From Aquarana catesbeiana (Eukaryota > Chordata > Amphibia > Anura > Ranidae): a DNA stretch of 64,000 nucleotides. The notes under the pieces were generated by a model. The model did no database searches. It was not told where the DNA came from and worked only from the letters and a program-made list of their open reading frames with translations. The position numbers were made by a program, and so were the translations under genes. The stretch lies in NCBI RefSeq assembly GCF_042186555.1, contig NC_133335.1:171860562-171924561 (forward strand), written 5' to 3'. Every line of letters begins with the position of its first letter. Within the stretch, counting starts at the first letter, position 1. Below are positions 35,067 to 45,251 of the stretch, piece by piece.

Positions 35067-35161
35067 ACAGGACAGCACACTTGAGAGACCTTGGCTCCTC
35101 CCCTCTTAGGAAACACCGCCTCCACCAGACTTTTAAGTCGCCCCTTCCCTTCAGCCCGTCA
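35067..35161 (+). repeat. DIRS inverted terminal repeat (3' side of element)
   Basis: Near-perfect reverse complement of 36493-36588. Contains AGGACAGCACACTTGAGAGA and the GGAGGCGGTGTTTCC box in inverse form. Confidence 0.85.
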
Positions 35162-35261
35162 TTTTGCACGAGAACCTCCGGCCAGTCTAGGGAGACATAA
35201 GAACACATCATAACAATTTTCATATTCCTGATGCTCTCATGTCCTAGTGGCAAGACAATAT

Positions 35262-35378
35262 TTGGGTGGGTACTGGTGCTGTCCTGAAAGACTCTTGGAA
35301 AAAACGTTACCGGTAAGTAACTTTGATTTTCGATTTTCCCTCTTTCGTCTTTCAGGACAGCACACTTGAGAGGATAAG
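35262..35378 (+). repeat. DIRS internal complementary region
   Basis: The first half pairs with the terminal stretch 35024-35085, and the second half (TTTTCCCTCTTTCGTCTTTC) pairs with the opposite terminus at 36574-36603. In DIRS elements this region is thought to template the joining of the two ends into a circle before integration. Confidence 0.8.
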
Positions 35379-35390
35379 CGAGCACTTACC

Positions 35391-36038
35391 CTAGGGTGGG
35401 ACTACTGCCTGCAGAAATTTACGCCCAAAAGCCTGGTCCTGGGCAGACAATAAGTCCAGTCTGTAGTGATTAACGAAAGTCTGAAAACTTGACCACGTTG
35501 CTGCTCTGCAGATTTGATCGGGTGTAGCACCAGCCCACTCTGCTTGTGACGTTGCCATAGCCCTAATACCTTCCGGAACTTCCACCCCCTTTGCTATATA
35601 GGCCTGACTGATAGCCAATCTTAGCCATCTGGCTATAGTGTGTCTAGAGGCTTTGGAACCCATCCTTGCCCCTGAAAAGGAAACAAAAAAGGAGTCGGAT
35701 TTCTTAAACTGCTCCGTAACCTCCAGGTACCTTAATGCACATCTTCTGACATCTAACTTGTGGAAGACCTGTTCCTTCACAGGATTTGAGCAAAAAGTGG
35801 GTAAACAAATTTCCTGGCTTCTATGAAATTCCGAAACCACCTTTGGAAAAAAGGCCGGATCGGTTTTAAAAATAAAAGTGCTGGTAAGTTCCTTAACAGA
35901 AGCTGCCAGGTCAGAGCTCTGTTCCATAGAGTGTTCCTTAACTAAGCCTTCAATGCATTTACTGCACAAAACCTTCCCCCAGGACTGGCTGGTGCTGGCG
36001 TCACCCTGCACAGAACGGGAACCATCCGTCTCCGACAT
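35391..36038 (-). CDS. DIRS ORF: apparent gag head fused to tyrosine recombinase tail (215 aa)
   Basis: Residues 1-57 (MSETDGSRSVQG..., with LCSKCIEGLVKE) do not look like recombinase and resemble the start of a DIRS gag protein. From about residue 58 (KTDPAFFPKVVSEFHRSQE) the protein follows the C-terminal half of DIRS tyrosine recombinases: LDVRRCALRYL, then SKASRHTIARWL, AGATPDQICRAATWSS and NHYRLDLL. The likely nucleophile Tyr is at residue 192. The HxxR box expected before RAMATS is not there (EGIRAMATS), so a catalytic His seems lost. The frame is open across the presumed deletion junction. It could be a bystander or an inhibitor of full-length recombinase; that is inference. Confidence 0.7.
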   Translation of the reverse strand: MSETDGSRSVQGDASTSQSWGKVLCSKCIEGLVKEHSMEQSSDLAASVKELTSTFIFKTDPAFFPKVVSEFHRSQEICLPTFCSNPVKEQVFHKLDVRRCALRYLEVTEQFKKSDSFFVSFSGARMGSKASRHTIARWLRLAISQAYIAKGVEVPEGIRAMATSQAEWAGATPDQICRAATWSSFQTFVNHYRLDLLSAQDQAFGRKFLQAVVPP

Positions 36039-36492
36039 CCCTCTGGCCAGGGGAGTGGTCCGCCTCAGAATGCTCCTTTGGCTGACACTACAGCCTTAAT
36101 GGAGCCCGCACCAGCCGTCGCGCCGTTCGTTTATCCGTCCCGCGGCCGGAACCGGAAGCCGCGGGTCAAACGGAAGTGCCCTCCCCGCCGGAAATGACGT
36201 CGCCCGTCATCCGACTCAGCACTGCTCCATGCTGACTCTCAGAGTGAGGGGAATCTGGAAACCTCTGCATCGCCCTCCCCAGGCAGCGGAGACACGAACT
36301 CCCAGACCTCCACATTCCCCAAGGGAGGACAGGGAGCGCAATGCCACAGCAGGTAACCAGACTCCCCATCCGTGCTGCTGTGTATGAGAGACCTCTGTCT
36401 CTCCCTTCCAGGATCGTACCGGCCTCAGCCTCACCAGCTGATATAGCCCAGGTTCCTAGCGATGTCTTCCTTCTGGAGGAAACACCAAAACT

Positions 36493-36588
36493 GACGGGCT
36501 GAAGGGAAGGGGCAACTTAAAAGTCTGGTGGAGGCGGTGTTTCCTAAGAGGGGAGGAGCCGAGGTCTCTCGTGTGCTGTCCTGAAAGA
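36493..36588 (+). repeat. DIRS inverted terminal repeat (5' side of element)
   Basis: Partner of 35067-35161. The CpG-rich block just inside it (about 36110-36470) would be the 5' leader of the element and should not be read as a host CpG island. Confidence 0.85.
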
Positions 36589-36603
36589 CGAAAGAGGGAA
36601 AAA

Positions 36604-38063
36604 TAAAGGTACATCATTGATTGCAATATAAAAGTCAACTGGAACAGAAAATAGCTATTTGCTGTACATCGTAGGTTGAAAATGATTGTATTTGTTTATC
36701 AAAATTGGTAGAAATGCATGTGAACCTTCAATTAACCACCGTGTTAGCAAACATCAGAGAACTCTGCAATTCCCAAAAATGGTATTTCAGAGATAACAGT
36801 TCTGGGCACCTAAAACATGAAACATCATCTAATGTCCTGGGGTAAGGTAACAATAACTCTAACTCACTTCAATATAGGTACATTTTGAATCCAGTAACAT
36901 CGGGTGTTAGGATATGGGACCTAACCCTTTCATGGCCAGAGGTCATTGATGACTAGATACCCAGGCCAAATGTAGCAGCATCACTACGTGTTGGTTACCA
37001 AGAACTCCAATTTGTATACCTTAATAATTCTTATACATATTGTAAAGGACATATAAGGGTTTTATTATTTTCAGTAGTGCAACTGTACCTGACAGTTGAA
37101 CAAAAGCACAAATACCTCTCCTCTAGCAATGCAACATCCACAACCTCCCTTTCCGGGGTCAACATCTTCTCCATGACTGCTTCTGGGTTTGGCATCTTCT
37201 CCCCCATCTTGACTGGCCACCCATTTTAGGATGACGCAACTCTTGTGCAGGGGCTGGGGAGTTAACACATCCTGGCACCCAGGAGATGCCAGGACCGTAC
37301 ACTGTACTTTCTTCAGAAGCTTGCAAACAGGCAGGTAAAAAGGTTTTATTGCAAAAGAGACATAGCATGAAAAAACAAACCTGTCTACTTGCAAATGTTT
37401 ATTTGGGTAACCAAAGTTCTCATTTAAATATGTAGCACTGCAGATGAAGGCTGAAGTTGGTGGTATTTATCTGCAGGCTGAAGGCTTTCAGCCTGCACAC
37501 GATCACTGTCTCAGAGCTGATATAGTAATCACCATAGATTGGTTCTCCATTGTGAGTGGGGATCCCGGCTATCACGGTCAGCCTGGATTGAGAGCTAGCA
37601 GCAATGAAAAATGTCTGATGCTGCAAGAACATTTATTATTGTGTCCATGGCACAGGTTATACACAGATTGTGGGCAGAAAGGGGTTAACATGTATGTAAA
37701 CTCTAAGGCCTCATGCGCACAGATGTCTAGGGACTGCAGAGTCTTCTAGCATATGAATCCCTAGCGGTTTTTACTAGGGAGTCACGGGTGCCACGTACAG
37801 CCGATCACATAGTCAATAGATTTATGCAGCCATACTCACCAATAGCTTCGGAATCTGTTTACAGCTTATTTCTCCAAGTGTAAAAGTGGCAGTTTCAAGG
37901 AAATTTGCCATATGGCTATGCATGGGTAAACGCCAATGCAGAAGCCGTGTTTAAGCTACAGGCATTGCAGTCTCTTGAAGTCCATGTACATGAAGGCTAA
38001 CAATGAGCTTCTCTTGTTAGCTCCCTTATGATCAGTTAAATATATCAAAGACAAGTCTAAAGC
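36604..38063 (+). other. Intron segment, no gene seen
   Basis: AT-rich sequence. 37440-37660 contains a short palindromic pair (GGCTGAAGGCTTTCAGCC) and 37706 starts TAAGGCCTCATGCGCACAG, the left end of a GGCCTCATGNNCAC MITE without a partner. Confidence 0.5.
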
Positions 38064-38354
38064 CTTATACACACGATCGGATTTTCCGCAGACAAAACCT
38101 CAGACTTTTGTCCGAAGGGCGTTGGCCAGGAACTTGTCTTGCATACAAATGGCAAAGAATTGTCGGCCAACAAACACGAACGTAGTGACGTACTATGTGG
38201 TTTTTCAGCTCTTTAGCGCCACCCTTTGGGCTCCTTCTGCTAATTTCATGTTAGTAGAAGTTTGGTGAGTGTTGATTTGCGCTTTTCAGTTAGTTTCTGA
38301 TTGGCCGTTCGTCAACCAGCCATGTTGCGGAATTGGAGGAGATAACGTGTTATT

Positions 38355-38632
38355 TATTATTGGCCTTGGAGTTATTGCTTTGATCCAAGTCCAGTCCAGG
38401 AACAGGAGGAGAAGGATTTCTTGGTCCAAAAATTGGTTGCTTTATTAAAACGTGACCAATTTTGTCATATGCCTTTGCTGCGGGAGCTCCTGGAGAATAA
38501 TCCAGATGATTTTCGGAATTATCGCCGGATGATGGACCCCTGCTTTCACCAACTCTTGGCATTGTTGACCCCCTATATAAAGAAGCAGGACACATGCATT
38601 CGGCTTTTATTTGATTTTTTGGTTGAATAATG
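38355..38632 (+). pseudogene. PIF/Harbinger transposase N-terminal fragment
   Basis: The open frame reads DPSPVQEQEEKDFLVQKLVA, then CHMPLLRELLENNPDDFRNY, RRMMDPCFHQLLALLTPYIK and KQDTCIR. This is the N-terminal region of Harbinger-type transposases, where an RELLEDPDEFRNYLRMD-like segment precedes LLxLVxPxIxKQDTxMR. The DDE catalytic domain is absent: the frame drifts off and stops at 38628-38630. A nearby ATG start was not seen. The gene is a fragment. Confidence 0.7.
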
Positions 38633-38959
38633 ATTTGATTTGGTATATTTTGGATGCATAGAATGCACTTTTTGGTTATGTTCTATTGGCAGATAGCATG
38701 TCTAATTTTATTTGTTTTCTTTTTTTAATACAAAATAAAAAGTTGTGGAGAATAATACTTGGCTATGTGTTTTACTTCAAAAAATGACAGTTTGGGAGTA
38801 GGCAGTTACATTTTAAAAAATACAATGTAAAATTAACAAGGGACACAACATAGTTGTATCTGTGATCTTAAAAACTACGGGATAATGGTGGTGTGGTAAC
38901 TTGCGCCAAAAAACCCCCAAAAAAACAAAAAAACAAGCGTAAAAATATGATTCTTGATC

Positions 38960-41909
38960 AGGGATGAGCCGAACACCCCCCCCCCCCCTGTTCGGTTCGC
39001 ACCAGAACATGTGAACAGGCAAAAAATTCATTTGAACACGCGAACACCGTTAAAGTCAATGGGACACGAACATGAATAATCAAAAGTGCTAATTTTAAAG
39101 GCTTATATGCAAGTTATTGTCATAAAAAGTGTTTGGGGACCTGGGTCCTGCCCCAGGGGACATGGATCAATGCAAAAAAAAGTTTTAAAAACGGCCGTTT
39201 TTTCAGGAGCAGTGATTTTAATAATGCTTAAAGTGAAACAATAAAAGTGTAATATCCCTTTAAATTTCGTACCTGGGGGGTGTCTATAGTATGCCTGTAA
39301 AGGGGCACATGTTTCCCGTGTTTAGAACAGTCTGACAGCAAAATGACATTTCAAAGGAAAAAAAAGTCATTTAAAACTACTCGCGGCTATTAATGAATTG
39401 CCGGTCCGACAATACACATAGAAGTTCATTGATAAAAACGGCATGGGAATTCCCCACAGGGGAACCCTGAACCAAAATTAAAAAAAAAAATATGACGTGG
39501 GGGGTCCCCCTAAATTCCATACCAGGCCCTTCAGGTCTGGTATGAATATTAAGGGGAACCCCGGCCAAAATAAAAAAAAAAAAAAAAACGGCGTGGGGTC
39601 CCCCCAAAAATCCATACCAGACCCTTATCCGAGCACGCAACCTGGCAGGCCGCAGGAAAAGAGGGGGGGGATGAGAGAGTGGCACCCCCCCTCCTGAACC
39701 GTACCAGGCCGCATGCCCTCAACATTGGGAGGGTGCATTGGGGTAGCCCCCCAAAACACCTTGTCCCCATGTTGATGAGGACAAGGGCCTCATCCCCACA
39801 ACCCTGGCAGGTGGTTGTGGGGGTCTGCGGGCAGGGGGCTTATCGGAATCTGGAAGCCCCTTTAACAAGGGGACCCCCAGATACCGGCCCTCCCCCCTGT
39901 GTGAAATGGTACCATCTCACTAAAAAACTGTCAAAGATGTTAAAAATGACAAGAGACAGTTTTTGACAATTCCTTTATTTAAATGCTTCTTCTTTCTTCT
40001 ATCTTCTATCTTCCTTCGGTTTCTTCCTCCATCTGGTTCTTCTGGTTCTTCCTCCGGTGTTCTCGTTCGGCATCTCCTCCGCGGCGTTGGCGTCTTCTTC
40101 CCTTCCTCTCCTCGGGCCGCTCCGCATCCATGTAGGCATGGAGGGAGGCTCCCGCTCTTCTCTTCATCTTCTTCTCTTCATCTTCTTCTCCGGGCCGCTC
40201 CGCATCCATGGTGTCATGGAGGGAGGCTCCCGCTGTGTGACGCTTCTCTTCTGACGGTTCTTAAATAATGGGGCGGGGCCACCCGGTGACCCCGCCCCCT
40301 CTGACGCACGGTGACTTGACGGGACTTCCCTGTGGCGTCATGGGGCATGCCACAGGGAAGTCCCGTCAAGTCACCGTGCGTCAGAGGGGGGGGGGGCGGG
40401 GTCACCGGGTGGCCCCGCCCCCTTTATTTAAGAACCGTCAGAAGAGGAGAAGCGTCACACAGCGGGAGCCTCCCTCCATGCCACCATGGATGCGGAGCGG
40501 CCCGGAGAAGAAGATGAAGAAGAGAAGAAGATGAAGAAGAGAAGAAGTTGAAGAGAAGAAGAAGATGAAGAGAAGAAGAAGATGAAGAGAAGAAGAAGAT
40601 GAAGAGAAGAAGAGAAGAGCGGGAGCCTCCCTCCATGCCATCATGGATGCGGAGCGGCCCGAGGAGAAGAAGGGAAGAAGACGCCGATGCCGCGGAGGAG
40701 ATGCTGGATGAGAACACCAGAGGAAGACCCAGAAGAAGAAGAAGATGGAGGAAGAAACCAAAGGAAGATAGAAGAAAGAAGAAGCATTTAGATAAAGGAA
40801 TTGTCAAAAACTCTCTTGTCATTTTTAACATTTTTTGACAGTTTTTTAGTGAAATGAAGGGGTACCCCTTACCATTTCACACGGGGGGAGGGCCGGGATC
40901 TGGGGGTCCCCTTGTTAAAGGGGGCTTCCAGATTCCGATAAGCCCCCCGAAGACCCCCACAACCACCGGCCAGGGTTGTGGGGATGAGGCCCTTGTCCTC
41001 ATCAATATGGGGACAAGGTGTTTTGGGGGGCTACCCCAAAGCACCCTCCCAATGTTAAGGGCATGTGGCCTGGTACTGCTCAGGAGGGGGGCCGCGCTCT
41101 CGTCCCCCCTCTTTTCCTGCGGCCTGCCAGGTTGCATGCTCGGATAAGGGTCTGGTATGGATTTTGGGGGGACCCCACGCTGTTTTTTTTTTAAATTTAA
41201 GCGCGAGGTTCCCCTTAAAATCCATATCAGACCTGAAGGGTCTGGTATAGATTTTGAGGGGAACCTCACGCCATTTTTTAAAGAAATTTTGGCCGGAGTT
41301 CCCCTTAATATCCAAACCAGACCTGAAGGGCCTGGTATGGAATTTAGGGGGACCCCCCCCAAGTCATTTTTTTTTATTATCTTGGTTCGGGGTTCCCCTG
41401 TGGGGAATTCTCATGCCGTTTTTATCAATGAACTTCTATGTGTATTGTCGGACCGGCAATGCATTAATAGCCGCGAGTAGTTTTAAATGACTTTTTTTCT
41501 TTGAAATGTCATTTTGCTGTCAGACTGTTCTAAACACGGGAAACTAAACACAGGCATACTATAGACACCCCCCAGGTATGAAATTTAAAGGGATATTACA
41601 CTTTTATTGTTTCACTTTAAGCATTATTAAATCACTGCTCCCGAAAAAAGGTCCGTTTTTAAAACTTTTTTTTGCATTGATCCATGTCCCCTGGGGCAGG
41701 ACCCAGGTCCCCAAACACTTTTTATGACAATACCATGAATATAAGCCTTTAAAATGAGCACTTTTGATTTCTCCCATAGACTTTTAAAGGGTGTTCTGCA
41801 GCATTCGAATTTGCCGCGAACACCCCAAATTGTTCGCTGTTCGGCGAACTTGCGAACAGCCGATGTTCGAGTCGAACATGAGTTGGACTCGAACTCAAAG
41901 CTCATCCCT
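38960..41909 (+). mobile_element. Giant foldback element (2.95 kb, palindromic)
   Basis: The two halves are reverse complements over almost their full length, centred near 40349 in ACGCCACAGGG/GGGCATGCCACAGG. Termini are AGGGATGAGC and GCTCATCCCT. The direct repeat ATTCTTGAT flanks it (38950-38958 and 41910-41918), with one extra base at the left. The inner arms hold GAAGAA-rich and CTTCTT-rich tracts and GC-rich blocks; they produce false ORFs. A 9-10-bp duplication with long inverted arms recalls Mutator-like elements, but the class is not proven. Confidence 0.9.
40445..40800 (+). repeat. GAAGAA-rich tract in foldback arm
   Basis: Purine-rich GAAGAAGATGAAGAGAAGAA-type simple sequence, expanded in the right arm relative to the left arm (39970-40210), which makes the palindrome unequal. 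Confidence 0.85.
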
Positions 41910-42007
41910 ATTCTTGATATCACTAGAAAAAAAAAAGCCATTGAAAATTTGTTTGCAATAACTCCATCAGCTTCACCAGCAAAGCGGCTTCATTATTATC
42001 CCATTAA

Positions 42008-42215
42008 CCACCTCAATACAGGGCACTTACACCCCCTTCCTGCCCAGACCAATTTTCAGCTTTCAGCGTTCTCACAGTTTGAATGACAATTACTCAGTCA
42101 TGCAACACTGTACCCATATGAAACTTGTGTCCTTTTTTTCACACAAATAGAGCTTTCTTTTGGTGGTATTTAATCACTAGTAGTTTTTTTTTTTTTTTTT
42201 TCCTTAGTGCTACAC
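42008..42215 (+). mobile_element. piggyBac-type element, left fragment
   Basis: Preceded by TTAA (42004-42007). Shares CACTTACACCCCCTTCCTG, AATGACAATTACTCAGTCAT and TTTCTTTTGGTGGTATTTAA with the full copy at 53975-54601. Truncated in a T-run. Confidence 0.75.
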
Positions 42216-42469
42216 CAAGAAAAGGTATTTGAACTTCCCTGCAACTCTTTTTCTACCTCTTTTCTGCTACTTCTTCCAGTTATCTCCCGTTAAAGCATTG
42301 GAAAAGTTCTAAAGTGACTGGTGCCTACATTGTTAGATGATAAGTTCAACGTGGACTCTAAATCTGGTGTTGGTGAAACTACAGGTAAAAAGGTGACGGA
42401 AACAGCCCGCTTTAAATCAGCAGCTCCACCGTGAGTTATTGCTACACCAGGAAAACAAATCCCTTAGTG

Positions 42470-42603
42470 CAGGGGTCTCAAACTGGTGGCCCTCCAGCTG
42501 TTGTGGAACTACAAGTCCCATCATGCCTCTGCCTGTGGGAGTCATGCTTGTAACTGTCAGCCTTGCAATGCCTCATGGGAGGGCCGCCAGTTTGAGACCA
42601 CTG
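42470..42603 (+). mobile_element. hAT MITE (134 bp)
   Basis: Ends CAGGGGTCTCAAACTGG and CCAGTTTGAGACCACTG are inverted repeats, flanked by the perfect 8-bp repeat CCTTAGTG (42462-42469 and 42604-42611). Confidence 0.92.
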
Positions 42604-42611
42604 CCTTAGTG

Positions 42612-43548
42612 TTTGATCATCTTTTGTCTATGCCACCTAATATGGCCATCAACATTTTTTCAGAGATATTGGGTGGAAAGGTCATGTTGTAGGGAGTTGA
42701 GGACAACGGTTAATAAATGCTAAGAATCACATCAGACAGGGCCTCGTGCATGCTGTGATTTTGTTAATTGAAAAATGTGGTGTGATTACCTCACGCTGAG
42801 CAGGAAAATGCTATATCGGCTTGATGTAGAGGTCTGTAAATAAGTGCATATGTGCCATAATAAACTGTTTCTCCATGGAAACTAACCTAAAATTATGTAA
42901 AGTTTACCAGCTCTGCATGGGGTACATATGTCAACCACTGCACACATTATATAGTCACCCCAACAATTACCCCTCATGCTGAGTACAGAATTAATTCTGA
43001 AGGTACAAACAGAGCGTATCATGAAGACTGGGACCATGAAAAAGATATTATTTGTCCAAAAATGAATTTATTGCAAAAATTGCATCTATCTATAATAAAA
43101 TTACAGCACCGTGGGAACAAAATAATTATATTACGAAGCCAAAGGATGTTGATAAACCGATAATCCATAAAAAGGTTTACACCACATCCATAGAGATAGA
43201 AAACTTTAGTGTTTGTCATAATAATATCTACTATTAGTTGTTTATGTATTGTCATTTTAAAGGGCTAAAACTCCCCACACTGTTTTTGGTAGATGTTGGA
43301 GCGTTACGCCTACTGAAAATATATTGGTAGGAAATCTACACTTTTGTGTCGGCACACCTATCGCCATTATAAGATGTTTACATTCTTCCTCTTTATTTAT
43401 TACTATATATGGAGATTAAAACAGAACAGCTTGGAGCATCCAAAGGTGAATAGGAACAGTCAAATGTCCCAGATGGACATGTTAAAAATGATGGCAGAAA
43501 GATCTCACTGTTGATTTATTTAAGACATATAAGAAGCCAGGGGCAGGC
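42612..43548 (+). other. Intron segment, nothing recognised
   Basis: AT-rich sequence with no repeat end or ORF of interest. Confidence 0.45.
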
Positions 43549-43563
43549 TCAGTCTACCAGGCA

Positions 43564-44253
43564 ATAGTGGAATACAGGGTGCTCTAGGTAAAGACCATCT
43601 AGGAAACTAGGAATTCAAAGTCTATGACTTAATAAAGACAAGTAGGGCAGCATGCAGGTGTCTTATGGTACATGTCAGCAGCACTTCATGAGAGAATCAA
43701 ACTCTAGGAAAAGAATAAGCAGAAAGAAGGCGCTTCTAAGTGCAATAAAAAACAAGAATTTAATGGCCCAAGATGGTTAAAAACACTTACAAGAGGGAAT
43801 AGGCTATTATATTATCATATATTGTAAAGCGTCCATCAGGAGGTGCTCCCTGGATTGTCCTATCGATGTGTCTCCTGGCCGGCCAGCGGTGTGGAATGCA
43901 GCAACCGGATGTGACGTCAGGAGGGGGCAGTGATGCGTTTTGGAGCAGGTGCTCTTCATGTCTGGTCATTTCGCATGCTCCAAAAAGTGTCACCTCCCCC
44001 TCTGGACATCACATCCAGTAACTGTGTTGCACGCAGTGCAGTGGATCCTTTAGGGTGCCTGACACGCAACATCACACCGCTGCCCGGACAGGAGACGCGT
44101 CGATAGGACAATCCAGGGAGCACCTCCTTGCTGGACGCTTCACATTATATGATGACCCTGCACACCTATTCCCTTGTGTAAGTGTTTTTAACTGTCTAGG
44201 GCCATTAAAGTCTTGTTTTTTATTGCACTTAGAAGCTCCTTCTTCCTGCCTAA
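43564..44253 (+). mobile_element. Inverted-dimer element with 15-bp target duplication
   Basis: Arms at about 43709-43880 and 44095-44250 are reverse complements (AAGAAGGCGCTTCTAAGTGC against GCACTTAGAAGCTCCTTCTT). The 15-mer TCAGTCTACCAGGCA flanks the unit (43549-43563 and 44254-44268). Unpaired sequence of about 145 bp lies at the left end only, as in the 12974-14453 element. The left arm has a hammerhead-like motif with a perfect 5-bp stem (43943-43954), and the right arm has GACGCGTCGA near its inner end. Confidence 0.85.
43931..43966 (-). other. Hammerhead-like motif, 5-bp stem
   Basis: The minus strand reads AGACATGAAGAGCACCTGCT then CCAAAACGCATCA. GAGCA/TGCTC encloses a two-base loop between a degenerate CTGAnGA box (ACATGAA) and a CAAAACGC segment where GAAACGC is expected. 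Confidence 0.4.
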
Positions 44254-44430
44254 TCAGTCTACCAGGCACCATCTATAACTCAAATATAATTTTTAGGTAA
44301 ATTGGCCTTTTAAACTTCAATTAGGAATCCACGGGGACATGTGAATCAACATCATTAAAAGCTGTCTCAATCCAGTCTGAGTAGGCTCTAAGAAATTCTA
44401 CTGATTTGAATGATCTTTAATCATAACTTC

Positions 44431-45251
44431 AAGTGGTTGTAAACCCTTACAATCCACTGTTTGCTACAGGTAAGCCTATAATAAGGCTTACCTGTAGCTA
44501 CCCCGGATATCTCCTAAACCTGCATGGTTTGGCCAGCACAGTGGTGTAGTAGGTAGCACTCTCGCCTAGCAGTAAAAAGGGTCGCTAGTTCAAATCCCAA
44601 CCACGACACTACCTGTCTGGAGTTTGCAAGTTCTCCCTGTGCCTGCGTGGGTTTCTGTCCATGATAAATTGGCCCTAGTGTGTGGGTTGTGGGCTTGGAT
44701 TGTGGGCTCCTTGGGGGTGGGGACCGATGTGTGTTTGGAGCACTGCGTAAAAATTGACGGCGCTATATGGGTACCTTAAATAAATAATATAATAGATGGG
44801 CATCTTTATGGGTCACAATGTATAGGGATGGGCACAATTGTGGACGTGCACCAACACTCACTGGATGGACTGGTGTCTTTATTCAACCTTACTAACTATG
44901 TAACTATATCCCCTGTATCTGCATGTGCCGATGTCACCGGCACATGCACACTGAAGCAATGGCACTTACGTGCAGTTTGCTTCAGTGAGTGTGCCGTTAC
45001 CGGTGGTTCCCACGCACATGCGTGGGAGTGACGTCATTGCGGCTCTGGCCAATCACAGCGCCAGAGCCGCGATACCCTGAAGTAACTCCAGGGAGAAGTG
45101 TCACCAGCCGGTGCTGTGTACAGGCACTGCAGCGAGGGCTTCGATCTCAGGTGAGTATTACATAATGAGCTAGTATGCTATGCATACTAGCTCCTAATGC
45201 CTTTGCCTTGCAGGTCTTTTTTTTTGTCATGTGGGTTTACAACCGCTTTAA
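44431..45251 (+). mobile_element. MITE with nested SINE
   Basis: Ends CAAGTGGTTGTAAACCC and GGGTTTACAACCGCTTTAA are inverted repeats. The SINE at 44531-44795 sits inside. The rest (CTACAGGTAAGCCTATAATA, ATATCTCCTAAACC, GTGCCGATGTCACCGG) matches the minus strand of the element at 48057-48475. Confidence 0.75.
44531..44795 (+). mobile_element. tRNA-derived SINE
   Basis: The head GGCCAGCACAGTGGTGTAGT then AGGTAGCACTC resembles a tRNA A-box, and GGTCGCTAGTTCAAATCC resembles a B-box. It continues with GGAGTTTGCAAGTTCTCCCT and GTGCCTGCGTGGGTTTC, the body of a widespread vertebrate SINE type. It ends GACGGCGCTATATGG, then TAAATAAATAA. It is not a functional tRNA: the acceptor stem is not formed. 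Confidence 0.75.

Larger units (their letters stand above)
35019..36603 (-). mobile_element. Internally deleted DIRS retrotransposon
   Basis: Shows the three structural marks of DIRS elements. Inverted terminal repeats: 35067-35161 mirrors 36493-36588 (for example GGAAACACCGCCTCCACCAG). An internal complementary region at about 35262-35378 mirrors both ends, namely the ACGTTACCGGTAAGTAAC side and the TTTTCCCTCTTTCGTCTTTC side. A tyrosine recombinase ORF precedes it on the minus strand. Reverse transcriptase, RNase H and methylase regions are missing, so the copy is about 1.6 kb. It probably could move only with proteins from full-length relatives. Confidence 0.85.
38064..42890 (+). mobile_element. 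Harbinger-derived element invaded by three others
   Basis: Starts near AAGCCTTATACACACGATCG, related to the Harbinger MITE ends. A transposase N-terminal fragment follows at 38355-38632, then AT-rich sequence. The host sequence is interrupted by the 2.95-kb foldback (38960-41909), a piggyBac-type fragment (42008-42215) and a hAT MITE (42470-42603). The right end was not found, so 42890 is only an estimate. Confidence 0.5.

Noticed and set aside
36050..36470. GC-rich block with CpGs, considered as a host promoter or CpG island
   Set aside because: It lies inside the DIRS element between the terminal repeat and the ORF, so it is best read as its leader.
40006..40838. Several ORFs of 60-135 aa rich in Arg/Glu/Lys or Ser/Phe/Leu around the foldback centre
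   Set aside because: They appear on both strands of a GAAGAA/CTTCTT tract inside a palindromic element; composition is that of the simple repeat.
44531..44605. tRNA gene
   Set aside because: A- and B-box-like parts are present but the acceptor and anticodon stems do not form, and the body continues as a SINE.
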